Assembly: GCF_004054195.1 (NCBI RefSeq)
Contig: NZ_SBIW01000003.1
Location: 372,001-436,000, forward strand
DNA from: Mucilaginibacter gilvus
GTDB taxonomy: Bacteria > Bacteroidota > Bacteroidia > Sphingobacteriales > Sphingobacteriaceae
Direction of reading: 5' to 3'
Length of the DNA stretch: 64,000 bases
The position numbers and the translations under genes are program-made. Shown piece by piece: positions 27,779 to 35,526 of the stretch; within the stretch, counting starts at the first letter, position 1; each line of letters starts with the position of its first letter. The notes beneath the pieces were generated by a model. That model did not search any database and had not been told where the DNA came from. It saw nothing but the letters and a program-made list of their open reading frames with translations.

Positions 27779-27858
27779 TAACCGATGGTCCATAGACGAT
27801 AGTTGGATTTGATTCCAATCTCATTTTGCTATGGACTATCGACTATGGTCCATGGACT
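27779..27858. repeat. imperfect palindrome (TCCATAG/CTATGGA type)
   Basis: The sequence around ATGGTCCATAGACGATAGT (27785 onward) is an imperfect reverse complement of the right arm (about 27829-27856, CTATGGACTATCGACTATGG). It fills the space between two convergent genes and may act as a terminator, or be one copy of a dispersed intergenic repeat. Confidence 0.6.
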
Positions 27859-27860
27859 TT

Positions 27861-28784
27861 CTACATAAAACTATCCACTTCCCTATATGCTTTTATCAGC
27901 GCAAGTTCACCTTCTTTTCCTTTGCCGGCGTTGCCGTGTTCCATGCCCATTACGCCGCGGTAGCCTTTATCGTAAATGTGTTTAAAAATGTTTTTGTAGT
28001 TTATTTCGCCGGTGCCGGGTTCGTTTCGGCCCGGGTTATCGCCTATTTGGTAGTAGCCAATTTCGTCTATACACAGATCAAGCGTAGGGATAATGTTGCC
28101 TTGGTTGCGCTGCACGTGGTACATGTCATACAGTATTTTGCAGTTTGGGCTGCCAACGGCTTTACATATTTCGTAACCCTGGTCGGGCGTGCGGAGGAAC
28201 AGGTTGGGGTTATCGCTCAGGGGTTCCAATACCATAATAATGCCGTGCAGTTCAAAAATGGCGGTCCCTTTTTTTATGGCTTCTATTACATGCCCGGTTT
28301 GCACACCAATGGGCAGCCTGCGCTCAAAATCACCCGGGACAACAGTTACCAGCTTGCTGTTGATGCGTTTGGCCACTTCCACCGCTTGCTGGCACGATTT
28401 AATGAAATTTTCGGTATGCTCGGCTTTGCCCGATGCCAGCATATTGCCGTCGTTGCTTAGGCCGGGCTGTACAAACACGCCCATAGCCATCCCCAGTTTA
28501 GCCAGTGTGTCGCCTATTTTTTTCTGCTGCTCAACAGGGCGGCCGCTCATGCCATTATCCTCGATAGCGCGAAAACCCTGCTCGTAAGCAAACTTTATCT
28601 GCTCCACAAAATCGTCGCCAGCGTGGTTTTTAAACATGCCATCGTGGATGCCATAATTTAAATTAAAGGTTTTGCCCGCTGTGGCCGAAGTGTTTTTATC
28701 AGATGCAGCGGCTTTTAAAACACCACTTGCTAATAAGGCGCCACCCGCCAATACCGAGCTTTGCACAAAGTTTCTTCGTTTCAT
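27861..28784 (-). CDS. secreted sugar isomerase/epimerase-like TIM-barrel (hydroxypyruvate isomerase family)
   Basis: A 307-residue protein, start chosen at 28784 because MKRRNFVQSSVLAGGALLA is a twin-arginine-like signal of the Bacteroidota type. The body is an AP-endonuclease-2-like TIM barrel with metal ligands in blocks such as VLEPLS, LYDMYHVQRNQG, YYQIGDNPGRNEPG and GVMGMEHGN, which are typical of hydroxypyruvate isomerase-like proteins. The substrate is probably a sugar or sugar acid in the periplasm. The gene ends next to the kdp-linked kinase (convergent). It is not obviously linked to the fucose operon. Confidence 0.88.
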   Translation of the reverse strand: MKRRNFVQSSVLAGGALLASGVLKAAASDKNTSATAGKTFNLNYGIHDGMFKNHAGDDFVEQIKFAYEQGFRAIEDNGMSGRPVEQQKKIGDTLAKLGMAMGVFVQPGLSNDGNMLASGKAEHTENFIKSCQQAVEVAKRINSKLVTVVPGDFERRLPIGVQTGHVIEAIKKGTAIFELHGIIMVLEPLSDNPNLFLRTPDQGYEICKAVGSPNCKILYDMYHVQRNQGNIIPTLDLCIDEIGYYQIGDNPGRNEPGTGEINYKNIFKHIYDKGYRGVMGMEHGNAGKGKEGELALIKAYREVDSFM

Positions 28785-28841
28785 ATATAGGTTTATTTGG
28801 AGGAGGAAAGATAGCGTAAACAGGCGGAATGGCAAAGAGGA

Positions 28842-29432
28842 TTATTGACCGCTCTCTTCAAAAACCCTCACCGTTTTCATATATCGCCCCACGTAATAGC
28901 TGTTCATGGGGGTTTCGGTAACGCCAAGGTTATCATGGCCCGAGGTGGAGTGGATAAACCGCAGTTCCTGCCCGGGTGTAGCTAAAATAATACCCATGTG
29001 GCCAACCACGCGCACGGTGCTGTCGGTACCGGTGAAAAGCACCAGGTCGCCGGTTTTGGCGTCTTTCAGGTTCACCTCGCGGTGCATATAGGTGAAACTT
29101 TCGGATGTACGGGGCACGGCGATGCCGAAGTGGTTAAATACGTAAGTAATAAACCCCGAGCAGTCGAAACCCTCAGCCGGGTCGGTAGAACCGTATTTAT
29201 AAGGTACACCTGTAAGTGAGCGTGCAAAGGTAACCAGTTCTAAAGGAGTGGTTTGCCCGGTTACAATGCGGGTAGTTTGCCCGGCGCTATCCGGCGCAGG
29301 TGGCTGTATAATGCCTTCAGGGGTTTTCTTAACGGTATCGCCAGCGTCGGTTATTACATAGGTTGGCTCGTTGGGGCCGCCGCAACCCATGGTGGCAATT
29401 AGTAATATAATGTATAGCAGTATCCGTTTCAT
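28842..29432 (-). CDS. NlpC/P60 (C40) cell-wall peptidase, lipoprotein
   Basis: A 196-residue lipoprotein: signal peptide with lipobox IATMGC (cysteine near residue 17), then an unstructured linker and a C-terminal NlpC/P60 domain from about residue 65. The catalytic cysteine is in GFDCSGFITYVF and the histidine in VGHMGIIL, with a third polar residue in the RFIHST block. It likely cleaves peptidoglycan stem peptides at the outer membrane inner face. It is in the same direction as the downstream TIM-barrel gene. Confidence 0.92.
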   Translation of the reverse strand: MKRILLYIILLIATMGCGGPNEPTYVITDAGDTVKKTPEGIIQPPAPDSAGQTTRIVTGQTTPLELVTFARSLTGVPYKYGSTDPAEGFDCSGFITYVFNHFGIAVPRTSESFTYMHREVNLKDAKTGDLVLFTGTDSTVRVVGHMGIILATPGQELRFIHSTSGHDNLGVTETPMNSYYVGRYMKTVRVFEESGQ

Positions 29433-29629
29433 GTCTATACTACACCAGTTCAGCAGTTTAGTTTTAGGTAATAATACAGTGATGCCGCCTTGCGGGTTTA
29501 CCGGGCCTGCCGGTATGTCGATGAGAGAAAACGCCGCTTCTTACAATTATTGTCAAGCATACATTTTTGCATTTGCGCCGTTTTAAACTGCAATATTTTT
29601 CTTTACTTGCATACCAATTATCAACCACT

Positions 29630-29959
29630 ATGAAACGCTGCTGCCTTACCCTTGATTTACAGGACGACCCCTCCCTGATAGCAGAATATGAAGCCTATCA
29701 CCAACAGGTATGGCCCGAGATTTTGCAGAGCATCAGCGGCAGCGGGATAGAGAACATGGAGATCTACCGCCATGCTAATCGGCTATTTATAATTATGGAG
29801 GTGAATGAGAGCTTTAGTTTTGAGGCCAAGGGTGCAGCAGATGCCGGCAACCCTAAAGTGCAGGAGTGGGAGGAACTGATGTGGAGATATCAAAAGCCCC
29901 TGCCAACTGCAAAGCCCGGCGAAAAGTGGCTGTTAATGGATAAAATATTTCAGTTATAA
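29630..29959 (+). CDS. L-rhamnose/L-fucose mutarotase (RhaM-like)
   Basis: A 109-residue protein with the start set at the ATG at 29630, since an upstream frame adds an unlikely segment. The signature blocks AEYEAYHQQVWPEIL, IYRHANRLFIIMEV and WEELMWRYQKPLP match the dimeric ferredoxin-like RhaM family, which interconverts anomers of L-rhamnose or L-fucose. It heads a three-gene operon with a lactonase (4 bp later) and an SDR, which fits a non-phosphorylating sugar oxidation route in which the mutarotase supplies the right anomer. Confidence 0.9.
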   Translation: MKRCCLTLDLQDDPSLIAEYEAYHQQVWPEILQSISGSGIENMEIYRHANRLFIIMEVNESFSFEAKGAADAGNPKVQEWEELMWRYQKPLPTAKPGEKWLLMDKIFQL

Positions 29960-29963
29960 ATTT

Positions 29964-30791
29964 ATGCAGAAGATAGATGCGCACCAGCATTTTTGGAAGT
30001 TCGACCCGGTGAGGGATTCCTGGATCAGCGATGATATGGCCGTAATTCAGCGCGATTTTTATCCGGAGCATCTTGCGCCTGTTTTGGCGGAAAATGGCAT
30101 AGATGCCTGCATTGCCGTACAGGCCGATCAAAGCGAAACGCAAACCAATTTTTTAATAGACTTTGCCAAAAGTAATCCGTTTATAATAGGTGTAGTAGGC
30201 TGGGTAGACCTGCGTGCAGATGACCTTTACGAGCGCCTGCAACACTACAGTAAGCGCAGCGTTGTGAAAGGCTTTCGCCATGTTTTACAAGGTGAAGCGG
30301 GAGAATTTATGCTGGGCGAGAAGTTTATGCGGGGGATCTCCATGCTCAATCAATATGGCTTTACTTATGATGTTTTGATCAGGCATGATCAGCTCAGTTA
30401 TGCCGAACAATTGGTAGCCGCTTTTCCGCAGCAAAAATTTGTGATAGATCACTTGGCCAAACCAGCCATTAAAGCGCAGGAAACCGCACCATGGGCACAG
30501 CAGATAGCCGCTATTGCGCAGCATGAAAATGTATATTGCAAGGTAAGTGGTTTTTGTACCGAGGCCGACTGGGCCAACTGGCATCCATCAGACGTAAAAC
30601 CTTACTTAGATGTGGTATTCCAGGCGTTCGGTACCGATAGATTGATGTTTGGTTCCGATTGGCCGGTGAACCTGGTGGCGGGTGGTTACAATAAAACAGT
30701 TGAGTGCCTCAATGCATACCTGGCCCCGTTTTCGCCAGCCGACCAGGAGAAATTCTGGGGTGACAACGCGGCATCATTTTATAATTTATAA
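29964..30791 (+). CDS. amidohydrolase-2 lactonase, probably L-fuconolactonase
   Basis: A 275-residue metal-dependent hydrolase. The first metal motif DAHQHFW is at residues 5-11, further ligands are in HVLQGE, VIDHLAKP and the late SDWPVNL motif, which is typical of the amidohydrolase_2 sugar lactonases. With a mutarotase upstream and an SDR downstream it most likely opens the lactone made by the dehydrogenase (L-fucono- or L-rhamnono-lactone). Gene spacing of 4 and 3 bp indicates one transcript. Confidence 0.88.
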   Translation: MQKIDAHQHFWKFDPVRDSWISDDMAVIQRDFYPEHLAPVLAENGIDACIAVQADQSETQTNFLIDFAKSNPFIIGVVGWVDLRADDLYERLQHYSKRSVVKGFRHVLQGEAGEFMLGEKFMRGISMLNQYGFTYDVLIRHDQLSYAEQLVAAFPQQKFVIDHLAKPAIKAQETAPWAQQIAAIAQHENVYCKVSGFCTEADWANWHPSDVKPYLDVVFQAFGTDRLMFGSDWPVNLVAGGYNKTVECLNAYLAPFSPADQEKFWGDNAASFYNL

Positions 30792-30794
30792 AAA

Positions 30795-31574
30795 ATGGAC
30801 TTACAGCTTAAAGATAAAGTAGTAATAGTAACCGGCGGCGCACGCGGCATAGGTAAAGGCATAGCGGTAACCCTGGCCCGGGAAGGTGCCATACCCTTCA
30901 TCATCAGCCGTACCGAAGCAGAGAACCTGATCACTTTAAACGAGATAACGCAGGCTGGTGGGCATGCCCACCATACCGTTGCCGAACTAACCGACCCCAA
31001 AGCCTGCGAGCGCGCCGTAGCCGAAGTGATAAAGCAATGCGGCCGTATAGACGGGCTGGTGAACAACGCCGGTGAGAATGATGGTGTAGGGTTGCAAAAC
31101 GGCAGTTACGAGCGCTTTATGCAATCACTGCACAAAAATTTGATCCACTATTACCTAATTGCCCATTTTGCCCTGCCCGAGCTGATCAAATCGCAGGGAA
31201 GCATCGTTAACATCACTTCAAAAGTAGCTGATACGGGGCAGGGGGGGACATCGGCCTATGCGGCATCAAACGGTGGCCGCAATGCCATGACGCGGGAGTG
31301 GGCGGTGGAGTTGTTGCCGCATAATATCCGCGTAAACGCTGTTGCTGTAGCCGAATGCTATACCCCTTTGTACGACCGATGGATAAAAACCCTCGACAAC
31401 CCTGAAGAAAAACTCGCATCCATTACGGCCAATATCCCATTAGGAAAACGGATGACCACTATTGATGAGATAGCCAATGCCACAGTGTTCCTGCTGTCGC
31501 CGTTATCAAGCCATACTACCGGCCAAATTACCTATGTAGATGGCGGATATACGCATTTAGACAGATCGTTGTAA
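30795..31574 (+). CDS. SDR sugar dehydrogenase (L-fucose dehydrogenase-like) with altered catalytic lysine
   Basis: A 259-residue classical SDR. The cofactor motif TGGARGIG is at 13-20, NNAG at 90-93 and the catalytic Ser142 in ITSKVA. The catalytic Tyr155 is present, but the expected lysine four residues later is Asn159 (the block reads AYAASNGG). The end (HTTGQITYVDGGYTHLDRSL) matches sugar-acid and fucose dehydrogenase-like members of Bacteroidota. The operon suggests oxidation of L-fucose or a related sugar to its lactone. Asn instead of Lys could lower activity or be compensated by another residue; it may be a subfamily trait. Confidence 0.85.
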   Translation: MDLQLKDKVVIVTGGARGIGKGIAVTLAREGAIPFIISRTEAENLITLNEITQAGGHAHHTVAELTDPKACERAVAEVIKQCGRIDGLVNNAGENDGVGLQNGSYERFMQSLHKNLIHYYLIAHFALPELIKSQGSIVNITSKVADTGQGGTSAYAASNGGRNAMTREWAVELLPHNIRVNAVAVAECYTPLYDRWIKTLDNPEEKLASITANIPLGKRMTTIDEIANATVFLLSPLSSHTTGQITYVDGGYTHLDRSL

Positions 31575-31693
31575 GCAGTATCGGAGGTATTTTTGCGGCG
31601 AAGTAGCATATTCTGAAAGTAAATCGTATTTATTCAATTTTTCTACAGGTTTTATAGGGATTTTAGGAGATAAATTCATAAAGCCCCTACCAA

Positions 31694-32209
31694 ATGAAAA
31701 AACTGCTAACCCTTATTTTTACTATTGCCTGCCTTTATGCAAAAGCGCAAACAACCGAAGGAGAATCGTATTCAAGCAAGGCGCTAACTATCGGCCCCGA
31801 ATTTAACGCTACCGTTAAAAGCATATATAAATATGGTTACGGCGCTGCCGCCAAAGTAGAATGGCCCATAACCAGCGAAGCGGAGGTTACCTTATCAGCA
31901 GCTTACAACCGGTATTTTTATAAAAACAGCGATGGCTACAGCAGTGCCTGGCCACCGGCGGTTTTTATCCCGGTTAAACTGGGTTCCCGGTTTTTTTTTG
32001 TTGACAAGGTATATGGCGATTTAGACCTGGGTGCATCCATTGGCACTAACTACGATAAGCAAGCCGCTTTTATATATGAATTTGGCGTAGGTTATATCCT
32101 CCCCGCCGGCAAACATTCGGGCCTTGATGTGGGTATCAGATACGAGCGCTGGGGCAAAACCGTTTTAAAACAGGCCGTACTAAAAGTGGCGTACCGTTTT
32201 AACTGGTAA
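31694..32209 (+). CDS. small outer-membrane beta-barrel-like protein
   Basis: A 171-residue protein with a signal peptide (LTLIFTIACLYAKAQ) followed by alternating hydrophobic/aromatic strands and a C-terminal aromatic ending (AYRFNW), as expected for an outer-membrane beta-barrel. No specific function is recognisable. It stands alone between the sugar operon and a pair of membrane-protein genes. Confidence 0.65.
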   Translation: MKKLLTLIFTIACLYAKAQTTEGESYSSKALTIGPEFNATVKSIYKYGYGAAAKVEWPITSEAEVTLSAAYNRYFYKNSDGYSSAWPPAVFIPVKLGSRFFFVDKVYGDLDLGASIGTNYDKQAAFIYEFGVGYILPAGKHSGLDVGIRYERWGKTVLKQAVLKVAYRFNW

Positions 32210-32289
32210 AGCCGCAAGCGCCGCGCTAACTTGTGGGCGCAATGATCTCATTCATAAGGTATGTTTGACGTTGGTACTTGCTTAACCAG

Positions 32290-32763
32290 TTAAGCTGGTT
32301 TGCGTTTGTTCTCGTACCAGTATCTCGCCAGCACAATGGGCAGGGCAACACAAGTGATGAGAATGGCGCAATTTTTCACAGCATTAAACCAGTTAAATGG
32401 ATTAACATGGATAAGCGTGAGTGGTACCACTATCCGGTTCATCAATATGAAAATAAATATCCCGTACAGGAATGCGACGACCCCCGCATTTTTGCGCAAA
32501 AACGCGATACGGGGATATATTAAAAAGAAAAAAAGCGTAAAACTTGCAGCAATAATATAATGGAAGAAAAGTCCCAGCAAAATGGTCGGTGTCCCGCCAC
32601 CATACGCACTTTCTTTACCCATAACCGCGCTGGATATATACTGAAATACAACAAGCTGACCGCCGGCAAGGATAAAAACGGCGGCGAGCGCGTCAAGGGT
32701 GCCGGCTATCAGGGCAGCTATAACGCCAGTTTGCAGCAATCCGGGTGTATTTGTATTGGGCAT
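32290..32763 (-). CDS. four-helix membrane protein, copy 2 of a tandem pair
   Basis: A 157-residue protein with four hydrophobic segments (about 12-32, 55-82, 92-112, 128-147) and a basic tail YWYENKRKPA. It is a clear paralogue of the next upstream gene, sharing LIAGTLDALAA, FHYII, KNAGVVAF(Y/L)YG and ICVALPIVLARYWYENKRK. Its layout resembles small DUF1440/YagU-like membrane proteins, but the family is not recognised with confidence. Two neighbouring copies and similar DNA between them point to a recent tandem duplication. Confidence 0.7.
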   Translation of the reverse strand: MPNTNTPGLLQTGVIAALIAGTLDALAAVFILAGGQLVVFQYISSAVMGKESAYGGGTPTILLGLFFHYIIAASFTLFFFLIYPRIAFLRKNAGVVAFLYGIFIFILMNRIVVPLTLIHVNPFNWFNAVKNCAILITCVALPIVLARYWYENKRKPA

Positions 32764-32804
32764 ATATAATGTGGTTATAAAAAAGTTGGTTATAAAATAA
32801 CGGG

Positions 32805-33287
32805 TTAAGCGGCTTTACGTTTGTTCTCGTACCAGTATCTGGCCAGCACAATGGGTAATGCAACACAAATAATGAGAATGGCAATGCCGGTAATGGTACC
32901 CTTAAACGTAAATTTGTTTATATCTAACTTCAATTTGCTAACCGGCAAAACCAGGAAATTCATTACCACCCACATCAGTGTGCCATAAATAAAGGCTACT
33001 ACACCTGCGTTCCTGCGCAAAAGTGCTTCGCGCTGGTAAAGGATAAAGAAGAACAGCGTAAAAATGGCGGTTATAAGGTAATGAAAAACCACACCTATCA
33101 GTATCGAACGATTCCCGCCCAAAAAAGCGGCTTCGCGGCCAATAGCGCCTGCAGCAATGTATTGAAACACCATTTTGGCCTGCCCTGCGGCAAGTATGTA
33201 AATGGCGGCGAGGGCGTCAAGGGTGCCGGCTATCAGGGTGGCTATAATACCGGTTAGTAGTAATCCGGGTATATTTTGGTTGGACAT
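32805..33287 (-). CDS. four-helix membrane protein, copy 1 of a tandem pair
   Basis: A 160-residue protein with four transmembrane helices, paralogous to the downstream gene along its whole length, including the same N-terminal start (SNQNIPGLLLTGIIATLIAGTLDALAAIY) and the same basic C-terminus. A structured upstream region with a terminator hairpin (33358-33391) may attenuate or precede it. No function can be given; a transport or membrane-stress role would be a guess. Confidence 0.7.
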   Translation of the reverse strand: MSNQNIPGLLLTGIIATLIAGTLDALAAIYILAAGQAKMVFQYIAAGAIGREAAFLGGNRSILIGVVFHYLITAIFTLFFFILYQREALLRRNAGVVAFIYGTLMWVVMNFLVLPVSKLKLDINKFTFKGTITGIAILIICVALPIVLARYWYENKRKAA

Positions 33288-33351
33288 GTATAAGGTGCTT
33301 ATAAAAGGTGGGGTAAATATGCATATTTATTACCGTATAATATCGGCCATA

Positions 33352-33436
33352 AACAACAAAAGCCCCCTCACACTCGCTGCTTGGGGGCTTTAACCTAAAC
33401 CTTATCACAATAGTGGCAGACGCCACCAGTAATAGA
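33352..33436 (-). ncRNA. possible small RNA or attenuated leader
   Basis: On the minus strand a TTG (33471-33473) is followed after 21 bp by TAAATTTG (33442-33449), which is a good Bacteroidota promoter. A transcript from about 33436 would contain a hairpin GTGGC-GTCT-GCCAC (33412-33425) and end at a strong terminator stem (AAAGCCCCC/GGGGGCTTT, 33359-33391) with a U-rich tail. The next gene starts 70 bp further, so this may be an independent RNA of about 80 nt or a terminated leader of that gene. Confidence 0.4.
33358..33391 (-). terminator. strong terminator upstream of the membrane-protein pair
   Basis: A 9-bp stem AAAGCCCCC (33359-33367) with GGGGGCTTT (33383-33391), loop of 15 nt; on the minus strand the GC stem is followed by a U-rich run. 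Confidence 0.75.
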
Positions 33437-33782
33437 TTCTGCAAATTTATTAAATAGTATTTGATATCACCAAGTGTTTTGTATAAGTATCAATGAATTT
33501 AACGTATTCGACAACACTTTTTCTTATAGGTTGTAGTGGGTTGCTTATAAATGTGTTTGTATGACACATAGTCGGCATTTTTCCTTACTCACGTCATATT
33601 TTTATGTGTTTAAACAGTGAATTTGATTTGTTTTTTATCAAAAGTGCAAGGAATTTATAATTTTATAAAAAATCTGCACCTGCCACTTTCTCCACCCTGC
33701 CGCAGCGAGGGGTGTAGATGTATTTATGGCGTGAATGATATATGATTTTAATTCGTTTTATATATTATATACTAATAATATT

Positions 33783-33884
33783 ATGGGCTGTACCCCCGAT
33801 GAACAATTCATCCTATTCACCTGCCTGGGCCGTGCCGGTGATATGGGCAAAGGCGACCTGTACCTCGACGTAAAAACGCCGTAG
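33783..33884 (+). pseudogene. possible fragment of a PD40-type beta-propeller protein
   Basis: Thirty-three codons starting MGCTPDEQFILFTCLGRAG and ending DMGKGDLYLDVKTP, which resembles the repeat DE-FI-FCSYGR--DMG-GDLY of periplasmic PD40/WD40-like propellers. The ORF is isolated and has no signal or flanking repeats. It may be a leftover of a lost gene or a coincidence. Confidence 0.35.
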
Positions 33885-34062
33885 GTAACTGTCAACTATG
33901 CATGAACGCTTAGCAATTGGTGACCTGTCCTATCGTGAGATTGCTTCGTGCCTCGCAAAGACGCGCGGAGTGTTCGTGTTCAAACAAAGCGTCGTTCCCT
34001 TAAGTCCAATATTTGCAACTTCTCTATAGCCACTAATTATCCAGGGTCTAACCTCTTAAAAA

Positions 34063-34092
34063 GCCGTTCGTCAACACCTCCCCACCGTTCGT
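34063..34092 (+). promoter_or_regulatory. LytTR-type direct repeat upstream of the acyltransferase/LytS/LytTR operon
   Basis: CCGTTCGTCAA occurs at 34064-34074 and 34085-34095, repeated with a 21-bp period. The second copy, ACCGTTCGT (34084-34092), fits the LytTR-domain consensus [TA][AC][CA]GTTN[AG][TG] fully, the first with one mismatch; paired 9-bp sites with a 12-bp spacer are the known arrangement. The genes that follow include a LytTR regulator, so autoregulation is likely. Confidence 0.6.
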
Positions 34093-34149
34093 CAAACTAA
34101 TTTCCCTACCTAACCGCCACTCTATTCTTTTGAATAAAAATCAAAGAAA

Positions 34150-35364
34150 ATGGAAACCACGCAACGACAAACCTACCTGGACTGGCTCAGAATAATCTCC
34201 ATTGCAGGTGTACTTATTTTTCATTCCGGAATGCCCTTTGCCGACGATGAGTCATGGCATATCCGCAACCAAGATACCAGCCAGCTGATGGCCATGAGCA
34301 ATTATTTTATGCACCTGGTGCGGATGCCGTTGCTCTTCTTTATCAGCGGTACGGTGAGTTATTATATGATGCAGCGCCGTTCGGCATGGAGTTTTATTGG
34401 GCTGCGCTTTACACGTCTGTTCATCCCGCTGCTGGTGGGTATGCTCATCATCGTGCCGCCGCAGATCTATATGGAGCGCCTTACCCAGGGCTTTACGGGT
34501 AGCTATTGGAACTTTTATAAAACCGTATTCAACACAGGGGCTTACCCTAAGGGCAACCTTAGCTGGCACCATCTGTGGTTTATTTGCTATCTTTTTGTGT
34601 ACGACCTCGTTTTCGCGCCGGTGTTTATGTGGCTCATTTCGCCAAAAAGCGCCCGGTTTAAGCAAGCGTTAAACACATTGGGTAAAGGCAAATGGGTGTA
34701 TTTGCTTGCCGTCCCGTCTATCGTATGGTATACCATGTTTGCCCGCAAATTCCCCGAAACTAACGACCTGTTGCACGATGCCTGTTTTATTGTTTACTGG
34801 TTGCTGTTTTTACTGGCGGGGTTCGTATGCATTTTGCAGCCCAGCCTGATGGAGAGCCTGCAGCGCAACCGCCGCTTTGCCATCGCTATTGGCTTTATCA
34901 GCCTCGTGCCGATCTATTACTTTTGGCTCAACCCGCCCGCTAACGGTGCCGAATGGAGCGCTTTGCGCGGTTACAGCTTCCGGGCGTTTTCGGTAATTGT
35001 GGCCTGGAGTTGGGTTTTAGGATTAGTGGGCTACGGCAAGCAATATTTAAACAGGCCGCACCGTTCGCTGGCTTATTTAAATCAGGCGGTGTACCCGTTT
35101 TATATCCTGCATCAAACCATAATTGTTATTTTAGCCTACTACATTGTAAAAACCAACGATACGGTGATCATGAAGTACATTTACACGGTAGGGGTAACGC
35201 TATTCTTCACCATGGGCATTTATCATTTATTTATAAGGCCCTATGCGGTAACGCGGTTTTTATTTGGGATGAAGCCGTTGGAGAAGAAGAGAACAGAGGT
35301 TAGTAAATTAGAGATCAGTAAGATAGACGTTTTAGTGGAAGAAAAAGAGGCGGCGCTGGCATAG
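34150..35364 (+). CDS. acyltransferase-3 (OpgC/OafB-like) membrane protein
   Basis: A 404-residue multi-spanning protein of the acyltransferase-3 family. The N-terminal motif YLDWLRIISIAGVLIFHSGMPF holds the family's arginine and catalytic histidine, and about ten membrane helices follow to residue 380 with a charged tail. Such proteins acylate sugars or glycans at the membrane. It precedes a LytS/LytTR pair by 160 bp and has the LytTR-like repeat upstream, so the system may control it. Confidence 0.88.
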   Translation: METTQRQTYLDWLRIISIAGVLIFHSGMPFADDESWHIRNQDTSQLMAMSNYFMHLVRMPLLFFISGTVSYYMMQRRSAWSFIGLRFTRLFIPLLVGMLIIVPPQIYMERLTQGFTGSYWNFYKTVFNTGAYPKGNLSWHHLWFICYLFVYDLVFAPVFMWLISPKSARFKQALNTLGKGKWVYLLAVPSIVWYTMFARKFPETNDLLHDACFIVYWLLFLLAGFVCILQPSLMESLQRNRRFAIAIGFISLVPIYYFWLNPPANGAEWSALRGYSFRAFSVIVAWSWVLGLVGYGKQYLNRPHRSLAYLNQAVYPFYILHQTIIVILAYYIVKTNDTVIMKYIYTVGVTLFFTMGIYHLFIRPYAVTRFLFGMKPLEKKRTEVSKLEISKIDVLVEEKEAALA

Positions 35365-35372
35365 TCCGCTCA

Positions 35373-35497
35373 ACTCACCCCGACTACGCTGTGCTGGTCG
35401 ACCGTCTCTGCTCCGCAAAGAGGGTTAAAGAAAAATGAGCTTACCCTCTTTACCGCAGGTAGAGAGGGTCGGGCAGCGAAGCGAACCCGGGGTGAGT
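35373..35497. repeat. imperfect palindromic intergenic repeat
   Basis: Ends ACTCACCCC (35373-35381) and GGGGTGAGT (35489-35497) are inverted, and inner arms containing GACC-TCTCTGC---AAAGAGGGT and ACCCTCTTTACC---AGAGAGGGTC also pair. It lies between the acyltransferase and the LytS gene and may form a large hairpin reducing read-through. Confidence 0.65.
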
Positions 35498-35526
35498 CAG
35501 CAACAGCCAGGCAATAACAGATAAAT

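Larger units (their letters stand above)
33445..34149. other. 705-bp region with few features
   Basis: AT-rich and mostly empty. A 33-codon ORF at 33783-33884 resembles the end of a PD40-type beta-propeller protein (see separate entry). The segment near 33937-33962 (GAGATTGCTTCGTGCCTCGC) resembles the dispersed GCGAGG-ACGAAGCAATC repeat seen in many bacterial genomes. The LytTR-type direct repeat is at 34063-34092. Otherwise nothing is seen. Confidence 0.4.

Noticed and set aside
27831-28460. Plus-strand ORF opposite the TIM-barrel protein gene
   Set aside because: The minus-strand frame has a signal peptide and family motifs; the plus-strand frame is a hydrophobic shadow.
33937-33962. Gene fragment around GAGATTGCTTCGTGCCTCGC
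   Set aside because: The sequence resembles a common dispersed intergenic repeat and has no coding frame.
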